NCBI GenBank assembly: GCA_914767715.1
Contig: OU612069.1
Span: forward strand, 28,517,387 to 28,581,386
DNA: 64,000 nt
From: Membranipora membranacea
Lineage: Eukaryota > Bryozoa > Gymnolaemata > Cheilostomatida > Membraniporidae
Direction: 5' to 3'
A program made the translations under genes and the position numbers. Under the pieces are notes generated by a model that worked only from the letters and a program-made list of their open reading frames with translations, did no database searches and had not been told where the DNA came from. Positions 41,801-48,620 of this stretch are shown here, piece after piece (the stretch's first letter is position 1; each line of letters begins with the position of its first letter).

Positions 41801-44800
41801 GCTTTGTGGTGATCATTAGACCGTATAAATTACTAAAGGGTCTAATCAATCACTTATCACATTATCTTCATGAATGGGGATGTAGCTCAGTGGTAGAGCG
41901 CTCGCTTTGCATGTGAGAGGCCCGGGGTTCAATCCCCCGCATCTCCATATCTTTTTCAATTAATATTCTTTTTTTCAAAGGATTTTTTAATATACTTACG
42001 ATTTGCCACGACCCTATGAAATATTATTCTGCATCTATTGTGTAAGTTATTTGGGGTTTGCTGATAAGAACAAGAAAATTTGTATTAAACAGACACCCAA
42101 AGCTTTCTAATAATTCACTCTTTATTACACAGGTCAGTTAGTACATGTACTACAGAGCGGACGGGTTGATATGACATATCACTATGACTCTGTGGGTCGT
42201 CTTCTCATGAGGAGAGACAACTATGGCAGTACTCTGCAGCTATTCTACTCTAACGTCATGAAGCCGGAGGAGATTACTCATGTATATAACTTCACATCGA
42301 GGAGTCTCTATAGCTTACTGTATGATGACAGGGGAAACCTGCTAGCTATTGACACAGGTACGGCATTCTCTGTGTCATGTTTGATTTTAGATCAATTATA
42401 TACTTTCAAAACTATATCTCAGTCGATGATACCAGGTCACTTAGAATGAGGCAGGTGGTTTAATTATTATTGAGATGCTTTTTGCTTTCTCACTAACCTT
42501 AGCTCCAGCAGGGAGAATTCTCCCTGGCTCCAGATAATCCCATACCAGGTTCAGATACAGATAAATACATCAGAAGAGTAAATGTTAGCTAGAGTTTAGC
42601 TAGTTAGGGGGCGACTTAATGTAAGCTAGCATTTGAATTTAGCTATAAAATCAAGAGGGTGAGCTAATTTTATCTACCTTCAACTTTAGTCGTTTCACAC
42701 ATGTGCAAGGTCGTGAACTTTTCTCCTTATGGATAATTTTGGTACAGTACACGCGCCTAATAAACTATAGACTTGTAAGTATATGAATGGTTTATATTGT
42801 AGGAGTGAGTAGATATTATGTAATGACAGATCACAGCGGCTCTCCCGTCGCTATGTTTGATCGTAGCGGTGGACTCGTTAAGAGAGTAGATTATACCGTA
42901 TTCGGACAGGTCACTCAGGATGATAACCCAGCACTTAATGTCTACCTGGGATTCCAGGTTAGTTATACAGTCAGCAGTTATATACCCCTTTTCTATAATA
43001 CAGTGTTTATGTATAGTTAGTTTCCCTCTTTTTGGTCTGCGTAAGATCTAATTTGCTTAAATTTGGAGTTGCCCCCCATCAAACGGCTGGCGAGTCGCCA
43101 GTAAAATTGGACTCAGAGTCAGAAGGCAAGGAATGAATATGTACATTGGAAATATAGAGGTGGCAATGTACACGACTACATAGGGTGCTTTTTATTGAAT
43201 GTGTTATTTGTTGTCATTATATATAAATAACACATATACGCTGTCCTTGTTGGTATTAGTTGTGACATAGAGCACTATTTACTGTAATGTGTTATTATCT
43301 ATGTAGGGAGGGTTCTATGATCCTGTTACTGAGCTTGTGTTCCTGGCTGAGAGATGGTATGATCCAGAGTTGGGACGCTGGCTCGACGCCCGTCTCGACA
43401 CTGTGTTTGAGAGAATGGAATCTATAACCAAAAATCCTCACAGCGTCAACGGATATCAGTACCAGCACCCGATAAATCTGCATCTGCTAGATGATTCCTC
43501 AGTCTTTATGACAAGTAAGTTCCCAAATATACTTTTTTCTGGACTTTTTGTTATCGCTCATATCAGCATTGCTGTCTGTCCGATTAGGGAGTGAATATAT
43601 ATAATATGTTGACAAGAAACTCTTTATACAACATATATAGTTTCCCACTTACCTTAATATTTTTTATGCTTTATATTTTTTTAGAATTATTTCAACATTT
43701 CTGGCTGATTGATCACAAAGGAGTCGTCATATACAATGCAATACATATTTTTATCCCACTAACTTTATATTTACAGCTCTACCGTCTTGGTTGAACGCTC
43801 TGGGTTATAATCTAGATGTGCTCGCCCCTAAGATGTCGTTTGAGGGGCGATTAGATGAGAGTAGTAGTGATGTCATACCTAGAAGTAGGCGGGCTCTGAT
43901 GCCTCTAGTCTCCGCCTTCCAGTGTGCCTATCAGAAGGATATGGATAACTTCCTGCAGCTCTCTATAGTACCCAGAAGTAAACTACTACTGCCTGAGACA
44001 GAGCACAGCAGGTAAGATGGGATAACATGACACTAGCTATGGGCAACCTGCTGCCTACTTGCCGGTATGGCCTCAGGGGCAATTTTTTTGCAGCTTGCCC
44101 AGGCTTGAAATATTGAAAATGTTAGCTAGCTTATATTTACTCCACTTACCTCATATAAACTCTCACCTTAGCTAGTGCCAATTGATGCTACCTAACATTT
44201 ATTCACAACCAAACTAAGCGCTTGGCCATACTAGGCTAATAGTCGCACAGTGATTATGTGAGAAAAACTAAACGCTCTACCTCTCCACATATAATATTAT
44301 TTTTATTTGATGTTGTTTTCATCTATTGTTTTATCAGGAATAAGGTTTTATTTGATATATTATTACAGTCAATCACTGATCCCGTCTGGTACACTTCTGT
44401 CACAAGGGATTGTCCTCTCAGTAAAAGGAGATAAACTCAGCTCTAATGTGTACGGTAACACCCCATCACAGGAGACTATACTAGCCAATCGAGTTCTCAA
44501 TGGTTCTATAGTACTAAGGCTAAATTACACTACTGGAGGCAAAGTGACTCATCACTTACTTAAGGTAACTAAGTAGATATTATCGGTAGCCTATCTGAGC
44601 TGAGACTTGTTAGGGGAAGGTTCTTTCTCTGCTCATTTTGCCTATAGGATGCTTCTCTTTGCACAATATGGCCCATGTAAGCAAGCTAGATGTATCATTA
44701 TAGAGAGAAGTAAAACATTTAGGGTGGTCATATATCAGCTTGTTAATCCTTAGTTTGCAATGTATACAATACAATACCTGTGTCATGAATGAGGTCATAT

Positions 44801-45488
44801 ACTTTAAATATGAAGTATTATATGATATACTCTATCTCGTTCTCAGACTGATGTATCAGCACTCGATGATGACATGAAAAATCTGGGGATGCAAAGAACC
44901 TCAAATAACTTATACCTAGAGACAGGAGTAAGAGTGAAGGTATCTAGGTCACTGTATCGTGACCCGATTACTAATACCGACCTATCACAGGGCGAGCTGA
45001 CTATTAGTGGTAACAGCTCTGAGATCTCTATCAGATATGGAGCCACTGTACAACAAGAGAAAACAAGGTAAGATCATCTCATATTTATCTGTACTGTAGC
45101 ATGAGTTGTCTCCTCAGTGTCAAAGAGAGGACAACTCTTAACTGTGAGTACAAATTTGAAAATCGTTTTGTTATTCAAACTTCAATTGAAATTTTGAATG
45201 CCTTTAAATGTAAAAAGATTATCTGGTAAACTTTATAACGATTTTGCTATTTTGGTTTACAGGATATTCAATGTGGTGATAGAGAGGGCCGTGCAGTATG
45301 CCTGGTTAGACGAGCTAGGTACTGTTAATGACGCTCGTCGCAGTAAATATCCGTGGACTAGCGCCGAGATTAATCAGCTCAAACACAACGGACGAGTTAC
45401 AGGCTACACACATCAGCTGAGGCGACCCGTCACCGAGTTCCCAGAGCTCGCCGACGATCCTACAAACATTCTGTTTATCAAACAGTAG
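3049..45488 (+). CDS. Teneurin (Ten-m/Odz), 5' end incomplete
   Basis: Teneurins are single-pass type II membrane proteins that act in cell adhesion, axon guidance and synapse matching by binding each other and latrophilins. Joining about 50 exons with consistent phase gives 3,160 codons before the TAG at 45486-45488, longer than the usual ~2,700-2,800. Domain order is complete: cytoplasmic region (3049-17652), transmembrane helix (18537-18649), juxtamembrane region with furin site, eight EGF modules (20980-26055), Cys-rich and beta-sandwich region (26335-29280), NHL propeller (29672-34194), YD/Rhs shell (34623-43514) and the teneurin C-terminal domain (43777-45488). Hallmarks visible include ACPVLCSGNG in EGF2, CDCR-like Cys clusters after the NHL block, and RWYDPELGRW at the Rhs core. 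No ATG start is identified; the first exon starts at codon position 2. The family assignment is very secure; individual small N-terminal exons are less so. Confidence 0.96.
3943..3972 (+). CDS. Candidate 30-nt microexon of teneurin
   Basis: A pyrimidine-rich tract ending in cttcttcag precedes 30 bases that keep the phase-1 frame (EQKFHHLDDEG with its neighbours) and are followed by GTAGAG. Because its length is a multiple of three it could be included or skipped without changing the frame. Alternatively spliced microexons are known in teneurin cytoplasmic domains of other animals. No transcript evidence is available to me, so it is only a candidate. Confidence 0.35.
4829..4883. repeat. 8-bp tandem repeat AGCGACAC
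   Basis: About seven perfect copies of an 8-bp unit (AGCGACAC) lie in a teneurin intron. The copies are identical, which suggests a young and probably length-polymorphic microsatellite. Confidence 0.95.
8163..8285. repeat. 41-bp tandem repeat, three copies
   Basis: Three near-identical copies begin at 8163, 8204 and 8245, each starting AAGTCTGTGAGTGTGGGG and ending CTCTGAGTCTCT. The repeat is intronic. The high identity implies recent duplication. Confidence 0.95.
10598..12358 (+). CDS. Teneurin cytoplasmic exons, His/Gln-rich block
   Basis: Four exons: 10598-10804, 11138-11284, 11662-11755 and 12140-12358. Phases match across every junction (1-1, 1-1, 1-2, 2-2). The translation is Ser/Gly-rich, then His/Gln-rich (HQQQQQ followed by SHHNHSHQG, and later QQHQNMSPQQHQHD). 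The last exon opens with SGSYEPPWDL, a motif repeated later in the cytoplasmic domain at 14829-14852. His-rich disordered sequence occurs in cytoplasmic tails of other teneurins. No folded domain is visible. Confidence 0.75.
13417..13655 (+). promoter_or_regulatory. Possible internal TATA promoter and alternative start
   Basis: TATATAAG at 13417-13424 is followed about 25-30 bases later by a CT-rich stretch, then by about 200 bases leading directly into the large cytoplasmic exon. An ATG at 13653-13655 is in frame with teneurin and has G at -3 and +4. A transcript starting here would encode a protein beginning MGDILYDLTL that lacks the upstream His/Gln-rich part. A short upstream ORF (ATG near 13608) precedes it. 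This is inferred from sequence spacing only. Confidence 0.35.
13646..17652 (+). CDS. Teneurin cytoplasmic exons, membrane-proximal half
   Basis: Exons 13646-14407, 14693-14860, 15336-15452, a possible 27-nt microexon 16576-16602, and 17503-17652; all join in phase 2. The first is the largest exon of the gene (762 nt) and includes a polyproline run (TPPPPPRIS). The second ends SYETPWDLPDR, echoing SYEPPWDL at 12156-12179. The last contains CSPPPPPPEV and a basic membrane-proximal stretch (KKSNSKRCNWK) matching the conserved basic/Cys-Trp region just before the teneurin transmembrane helix. Polyproline motifs in teneurin tails are known to bind SH3 proteins such as CAP/ponsin; that role is inferred here. 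Confidence 0.8.
18327..18360. repeat. 34-bp foldback with flanking direct repeats
   Basis: TAGCCCTGTTCA (18327-18338) is the exact reverse complement of 18349-18360, with a 10-base loop. The hairpin is flanked by CATAGTGATT at 18312-18321 and 18361-18370; the match continues a few bases with a one-base indel. Read on the minus strand the end TAGCCCTGTTCACACGG closely resembles the end of the longer foldback at 52198-52282, so both may belong to one non-autonomous family. Confidence 0.7.
18537..18649 (+). CDS. Teneurin transmembrane exon
   Basis: The exon joins the preceding AA| to G TGT and encodes KCIGIFLMLAIVILAGCVAA followed by more hydrophobic residues and then charged DKDEPKS. This gives one helix of about 24 residues with a basic cytoplasmic flank, as in type II teneurins. 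The sequence around its acceptor is duplicated: an almost identical acceptor plus exon start lies 46 bp upstream (18491). Only the downstream acceptor keeps the reading frame. Confidence 0.9.
18986..20646 (+). CDS. Teneurin juxtamembrane ectodomain with furin site
   Basis: Exons 18986-19153, 20200-20302 and 20518-20646 (phases 1-1-2-2). The translation includes YKFNISLPSDATLGVYG, PTHTQYDF and GYWYLSFYNDG, which match the conserved linker before the teneurin EGF repeats. Across the 20302/20518 junction it reads NRRQRRSVD, a furin consensus (R-x-R-R) at the same place as the conserved teneurin site. Cleavage could release the ectodomain from the membrane anchor; processing is inferred from the motif. 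Confidence 0.9.
20837..20868. repeat. AT dinucleotide microsatellite
   Basis: A run of about sixteen TA/AT dinucleotides in the intron upstream of the EGF1 exon. A shorter TA run also occurs near 11885-11912. Confidence 0.9.
20980..26055 (+). CDS. Teneurin EGF repeats 1-8
   Basis: Exons 20980-21104, 21352-21585, 22345-22512, 24859-25041 and 25909-26055, all phase-consistent. Eight EGF modules are visible. Six have six cysteines. EGF2 (ACPVLCSGNGVYEGG...) and EGF5 (ACSNDCSGHGVF...) each have five, with Tyr or Phe where the third Cys should be. Vertebrate teneurins lack a Cys in the same two modules, and the leftover cysteines form intermolecular disulfides that make the protein a covalent dimer. 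Constitutive dimerisation is therefore likely here too. Confidence 0.95.
22503..22604. repeat. 34-bp tandem repeat copying a splice donor
   Basis: Three copies, starting at 22503, 22537 and 22571, of a unit beginning TGTGAGCAGAGTAAGTCATT. The first copy contains the end of the EGF5 exon and its donor (CAGA|GTAAGT at 22512/22513), so the repeat has copied the exon tail and donor twice into the intron. Use of the second donor would extend the exon by 34 nt and run into an in-frame TGA. Confidence 0.95.
22513..24858 (+). other. Teneurin intron between EGF5 and EGF6
   Basis: A 2.3-kb intron starting inside the donor-copying tandem repeat. It also contains a C homopolymer near 23842-23855 and a short TATC-type microsatellite near 23958. 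No exon or gene is seen in it. Confidence 0.6.
25323..25366. repeat. 30-bp perfect palindrome with 7-bp direct repeats
   Basis: 25330-25359 is a perfect palindrome (CAGAGACTATAGATA and its reverse complement, no loop). ACCATAT lies immediately before it (25323-25329) and immediately after it (25360-25366). The arrangement resembles a minute foldback insertion with a target-site duplication. It is in the intron before the EGF8 exon. Confidence 0.75.
25723..25794 (+). tRNA. tRNA-Ala (anticodon CGC), nested in teneurin intron
   Basis: 72 bases fold as a standard cloverleaf: acceptor GGGGATG pairs with CATCTCC (one G-U), the D arm carries TAGCTCAGTGG, the anticodon stem CTCGC/GTGAG encloses the loop TTCGCAT with anticodon CGC, and the T arm is CCGGG-TTCAATC-CCCGG. 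A and B box promoter sequences are intact, and a TTTTT terminator follows at 25801. It lies on the same strand as teneurin, in the intron before EGF8. The decoded amino acid follows from the anticodon. Confidence 0.95.
26335..29280 (+). CDS. Teneurin Cys-rich, transthyretin-like and plug region
   Basis: Exons 26335-26554, 26766-26885, 27156-27288, 27616-27756, 28051-28183, 28570-28704 and 29122-29280. It begins with VVDCYDPDCCSSAAC, the conserved calcium-binding Cys-rich segment. VSVIRGTVLLRDGSPALGTRV, RQNGTFDMLVNGGGSV and IVPESQ/VAQESLSLPG correspond to the beta-sandwich (transthyretin-like) and following FN-plug strands of the teneurin structure. YAWQRKNAYHQNVYG and VSVGYEYSSC are further family landmarks. 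Junction phases agree throughout. Conservation is clear but moderate. Confidence 0.93.
26928..26944. repeat. Poly-G tract
   Basis: A run of about 16 G in a teneurin intron just after the 26766-26885 exon. Similar runs occur near 37911-37923 (G) and 56131-56140 (G). Such runs are prone to length change and to sequencing error. Confidence 0.85.
29269..29404. repeat. 32-bp tandem repeat copying a splice donor
   Basis: GTAAGTACAATATAACTATAAC-type units start at 29281, 29313, 29345 and 29377, exactly 32 bp apart. The first GT is the donor of the 29122-29280 exon, and the exon tail (ATAACTACCATGAGG) is recognisable, with changes, before each later copy (for example ACCACGAGG). The array therefore gives four potential donors in a row. 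A shift of 32 nt would change the frame. Confidence 0.95.
29672..34194 (+). CDS. Teneurin NHL beta-propeller
   Basis: Exons 29672-29772, 30149-30303, 31510-31667, 31993-32079, 32277-32434, 32735-32915, 33116-33354 and 34067-34194, in consistent phase. The translation shows repeated propeller blades: APVAVASDLDGAVYVADYN, YYMTVSPTDGKLYLTDFQN, GITVNALGEIYFVDD, TSIAISPVDGTLHILDK, MTFAPNGDLYIIESDE and SSLTVTPDGILYIADMGN. The Cys cluster CDCRVSTCQCWD before the last blade is typical. In vertebrates the NHL domain carries homophilic recognition, sometimes altered by microexon splicing. Confidence 0.95.
30304..31509 (+). other. Teneurin intron within the NHL region
   Basis: A 1.2-kb intron. The minus strand has an unusually long open stretch for this AT-rich DNA (30992-31417, about 141 codons) that I cannot match to any family and that has no clear splice or start context; it may be chance or a decayed transposon. 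Otherwise nothing is seen. Confidence 0.5.
32087..32182. repeat. 32-bp tandem repeat at an intron start
   Basis: ATCAGCAACCAATCAG-type units begin at 32087, 32119 and 32151, spaced 32 bp, only eight bases after the donor at 32080. The copies differ by a few substitutions. Unlike the arrays at 22503 and 29281 this one does not copy the donor itself. Confidence 0.9.
34349..34408. repeat. 12-bp tandem repeat CAGTGTACGTAT
   Basis: Five perfect 12-bp copies in the intron between the NHL and YD regions. On the minus strand it reads as an open repeat peptide, which is an artefact of the unit length being divisible by three. Confidence 0.95.
34623..43514 (+). CDS. Teneurin YD-repeat / Rhs shell
   Basis: Exons 34623-34792, 35019-35198, 36070-36252, 36680-36975, 38260-38396, 38674-38851, 39139-39362, 39747-39995, 40441-40630, 40918-41097, 41340-41532, 42133-42357, 42803-42957 and 43307-43514. 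YD-type repeats are abundant (YKYDDTGRLTDVTLP, FSYDSLGNLIQLRTP, YHYDSVGRLLMRRD, YDDRGNLLAIDTG). The block ends in the Rhs core GGFYDPVTELVFLAERWYDP followed by GRWLDARLD, closer to the bacterial Rhs consensus than the vertebrate version. The repeats form a spiralling beta-barrel shell. Many introns cut this region, which vertebrate genes encode in few large exons. The exon ending at 36252 uses a GC donor. Confidence 0.95.
35543..35557 (+). CDS. Candidate 15-nt microexon with GC donor
   Basis: After a pyrimidine-rich acceptor (ccccaatcacag), fifteen bases keep the phase-1 frame (GELDS) and are followed by GCAAGT, a typical GC-type donor after CAG. Inclusion would add five residues between two YD-region exons without shifting frame. 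There is no independent support. Confidence 0.25.
36976..38259 (+). other. Teneurin intron in YD region
   Basis: A 1.3-kb intron with a GTGAGT donor and an attacag acceptor. It carries a poly-G tract near 37911. No exon or gene is recognised. Confidence 0.6.
41876..41947 (+). tRNA. tRNA-Ala (anticodon TGC), nested in teneurin intron
   Basis: 72 bases with the same body as the gene at 25723-25794 but anticodon loop TTTGCAT (anticodon TGC). The T stem differs by compensating changes (CGGGG-TTCAATC-CCCCG), so pairing is kept. A and B boxes are intact and a TTTTT terminator lies at 41952-41956. The flanks share no extra sequence with the first gene, so it does not look like a tRNA-derived SINE. 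Confidence 0.95.
43777..45488 (+). CDS. Teneurin C-terminal, toxin-related domain
   Basis: Exons 43777-44011, 44369-44564, 44847-45067 and 45263-45488 (stop TAG at 45486). Landmarks are LPSWLNALGYNLDVL, SSEISIRYG, a long basic/acidic helix with YAWLDE, WTSAEINQLKHNGRVTGY, and EFPELADDPTNILFIKQ at the end. These match the teneurin end that resembles a bacterial GHH-type nuclease fold. The catalytic pair is not preserved: GYTHQL has one His near the site where active bacterial members have two. The protein stops at FIKQ and lacks the basic amidation-like tail of vertebrate TCAP, so release of an amidated peptide is unlikely. Confidence 0.95.
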
Positions 45489-46992
45489 TGAGAACAAAGA
45501 GAGAAGGCGTGTTAGACATGCCGGGATTAAAGCTCTTAACCAACGATTTGACTCTAGATATGCTGCAATCACTTCCTTACCCTGAGAAGGCTGCTTCCTT
45601 ATACAGCACGGCTGGTTTATTTATTTTTACTTATCTTGTCATCAGACAACTGGATACACACATGAGATTGGTGATGATCACTTCAATCTCAAAAGCTGTT
45701 ACTATTTTTCTAAACTGACACCAATCAACAAATTTAATGATTCAGTGATACAGTGACACTTGGCTGCTCACTCAAAACATGATTCAAAATTTCTATGTTA
45801 ATTTTTTTCTACAAGATAGCTAAGGCTCTCTTGACCTTGCGACCTTGACATATTTACAGCCCCGCTGACCTAAGTTTTTCGTGTTAAGGGTTATGGTTCA
45901 GGTAGTGGCTAATTATACTTTTTTTTTGAAAGAAAAGTTTTCAGACTTGACTTGACGAATGGTGCTCATACATTTTTTGCAACTCAATCTAGGATAAACA
46001 CTCAACGCTGCTGTTGGCTGTTCTATTGTAATAATAATTATTCCTGTAATTTAGAATTTTTGGTAATATTCGAAAAAAAATATTGTAATAATTGAAATAC
46101 CAAAGAGATTTTGTACTGCTTATATTAACCTATGGTTCGAGTATCCCATCCTTCACTTTACTATAGTATATTAGCCTAATTTAATTTTTGTATACAGCTA
46201 TTTTGTATAATTATCAATATTGTAATATTCTGCGCTGATGAGCGCAGCATAACCTTTTGCCATACATTTTTTTAAACGACATTTTGCCGCATTATCTTAA
46301 GTCGGCTTATAATCACATGATAATTATTTATTAGAATCCCGCCGGAGGATTCGCTGATTTCTGTTTCTAATCTGTATCTTATATTTACTGTAAATAAAAC
46401 AAATACAGCATCTGGTGATATATGAAATATAAACTCGGCTATTTTCTAAAACAGAAAACTATAAGCTGTTAGCCTGGGATTCAGGCCAATAATGAGGCCT
46501 TGTCTGTATTATTGGTAGTGCTTAAGATGTGTTAGAGCCCGATTTGCCCTTTCATATGATCTAGGATAAAAGCAAAAGGAGGTAAAATAAAAACGAATAA
46601 AACATTTAACCCGAGCCCAAAAAATCACATAGTGCCTCATTGTTTATTTATTTAAAATTTACATTCCGCATAAACTCCCTTCAAATAACGTCAGCAGGCT
46701 AATGTTCAGATTTGGATTTGCATGACATCAATTGGGGCTTGCATTGGACCGAGTTTAAAGGTTTGCTAGCAGGGTACCATACAAGACAAATCATTTACAC
46801 CATATCGAGCACATGAGGGATTTACATAGCTGTTTTTATTGCATTTGAACAAATAGGGGCCCCTTGGCAGCTGCTCAAATACACCCATGTCTAGCTGCAG
46901 CCTCAAAAGTATGCCTCAGTTGATGAAGGCTAATGATGATGCGTGTTGTTTCCTCATGGTTATATGAACCATTCATACTGAGTTCCTATTGG
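45489..46992 (+). other. Teneurin 3' UTR and downstream spacer
   Basis: AT-rich sequence follows the stop. A consensus AATAAA at 46393-46398 is a reasonable end for the 3' UTR; another AATAAA-like site lies near 46596. A short perfect hairpin CTGCGCT-GATG-AGCGCAG lies at 46230-46247. Nothing coding is recognised. Confidence 0.5.
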
Positions 46993-48000
46993 CTAATAAT
47001 TTCCAATTTTTCGTCTTTTGTCTTGTTGGGGGTAGAACCTTGGTACTGCGCACGGTGTCAAACCTGTGTCCCTTTCATTATTTTCAAGTGGAACAGAGGT
47101 TGCATTTTGCCACATCTTTTGCCATATCCAAAACATGTGATCAACATTGCAGTGGTGAACAAAGAATATAGGATCAAAGGCAGCCGTTTCATTTTCACCA
47201 ATATCACCAAACCAAAATGTCGACCTTGGCGCTCATCTAAAGTTCCATCATCTAGAGGTACAGGCATGGTGAAACCCCAAGGAGCGAAGTGAATGTCGTT
47301 GTGGGGTTGCTCAAGATTGAAATTGGACCCATTCGCAGAACACATATTTGAAACTCTGTTGTATGACGATACATCTAGACATCCTTTGTATTCACTATGG
47401 ATGCTCCTGGCCTTACTACCCGCAATTTTCAACTAATTTTTTAGATTTTCAGCTAGAAGCATCTCAGGTGTTTTGTGTTGACGCATTAGCGCAGCATTGT
47501 GAATGCTTGCAGCTTGTCTAGCTGAGGGAGGATTGACAATTCCACTAAAAGGATACCTCTTTGTTTCGTAACCTCTTGGTTTTACATAATACTTTGCTTT
47601 TGAGTTCGCATCGTCGCCGACATGAGGCATAGGAATGTCCCTAGGTAGTATAAAGCTAAGAAGGGGGTTAGCTATACCCGAGACACCATCTATTGTTACT
47701 GTTTTTTGGATAAGTAGCGGAGGTATACCAGCCTCCATATTTTAATCACTGGTCTGGTCCCAGTAATGAAAAATTACATCCCCTTCAGGCACTGCACTTT
47801 GAAGAGTCTGTTCCATCTTTAAACAATAAGTCTGTGCCAGTTATGTTATGGTGCTGGCAGTATCCGTTCCAGTACTCATCATTTGGGTCTATGTGTTTTG
47901 GTTCTACCTGCCTACATATGAAGGGCATACCGTGGTAAGATGCAATTGCCCTATACGAGTCATTGTCCTCTGCAGGCAGGCAAGTCTAGTTCTCTCAGTG
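46993..48000 (-). pseudogene. Broken, intronless tyrosinase copy
   Basis: Tyrosinases are type-3 copper phenol oxidases. On the minus strand, in order, I read DSYRAIASYHGMPF and GYCQHHN (CuA histidines), VIFHYWDQTSD, NPLLSFILPRD, KPRGYETKRYPFSG, LEQPHNDIHF, and AFDPIFFVHHCNVDH (CuB), ending GLTPCAVPRFYPQQ. The copy is disabled: TAA at 47742-47744, TAG at 47433-47435, a one-base frameshift near 47219, another near 47985, and loss of the segment carrying the third CuA histidine near 47835. There are no introns over about 1 kb, whereas other genes here have one every 100-250 bp, which suggests a retrocopy. The N-terminal part beyond 48000 is not recognised. Confidence 0.88.
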
Positions 48001-48111
48001 AAAGTCGTGTATTTCTTCTACAATAAATCCCAGTATATTAGATCTCACTTTCATATGCATCCTGAATTAGATATGTACATGTGAATGACTCTTCCATGTT
48101 ACTTGTTGTTC

Positions 48112-48164
48112 GGCGAAACCATAGACCTACTAATAATTATTATTAGTAGGTCTATGGGCGAAAC
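48112..48164. repeat. 37-bp palindrome with 8-bp target-site-like repeats
   Basis: CATAGACCTACTAATAAT (48120-48137) is an exact reverse complement of 48139-48156, with one base between. GGCGAAAC lies immediately on both sides (48112-48119 and 48157-48164). Related repeat copies downstream (near 48283 and 48536) run straight through the corresponding place without the palindrome, which fits an insertion. 8-bp target duplications are typical of hAT-type transposition, but this element is far too short to be a known MITE. Confidence 0.8.
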
Positions 48165-48620
48165 TTAATTGCCCCAGACTGAAATGTATTAGGTTATTTA
48201 TTATATCCAAATTTGATGTACCGGACCAGCACACATTGTAATCATCTGATGAAAATGTCATGTGGCTGGTTTTGTCGACATGGAATTGCCCTGGACCTAC
48301 AATGTAAGTGTATGTTATTAAATCCGAACTTCAAATACCCCCTCCATCCGTGCTAGCACATTTTGTTATCATCAGACGAAAATGTCATGCGGGTTGTCTT
48401 GCAATCCAAATGTTAATAAAATAGACCTCAAGGTTTTAATTACATCATTGGTTCGGATAGATAATTAAATGTATATCTGTAGGACTTTCAAGCTATTTTC
48501 AGAGCATTTTGAAGCAAGAATGCTTTTGTCGACATAAAATTGCCCTGGCCTTAATGAATGTGTATTTCATTTTATCCAAGCTTCATGTCTGATGTAAAAT
48601 CGCCAAAAATATAAACTCTC
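48165..48620. repeat. Diverged direct repeats around AATTGCCC
   Basis: Similar segments start near 48167, 48283 and 48536 (AATTGCCC..., then a T-rich stretch and a TCCAAATTTGATGT-like or TCCGAACTTCAAAT-like stretch). The motif GAAAATGTCATG also recurs (near 48251 and 48379). This looks like an old, degenerate tandem array. No gene is seen from here to 50213. Confidence 0.6.

Noticed and set aside
46989..47292. Plus-strand open frames over the tyrosinase region
   Set aside because: They are antisense shadows; all recognisable protein motifs are on the minus strand.
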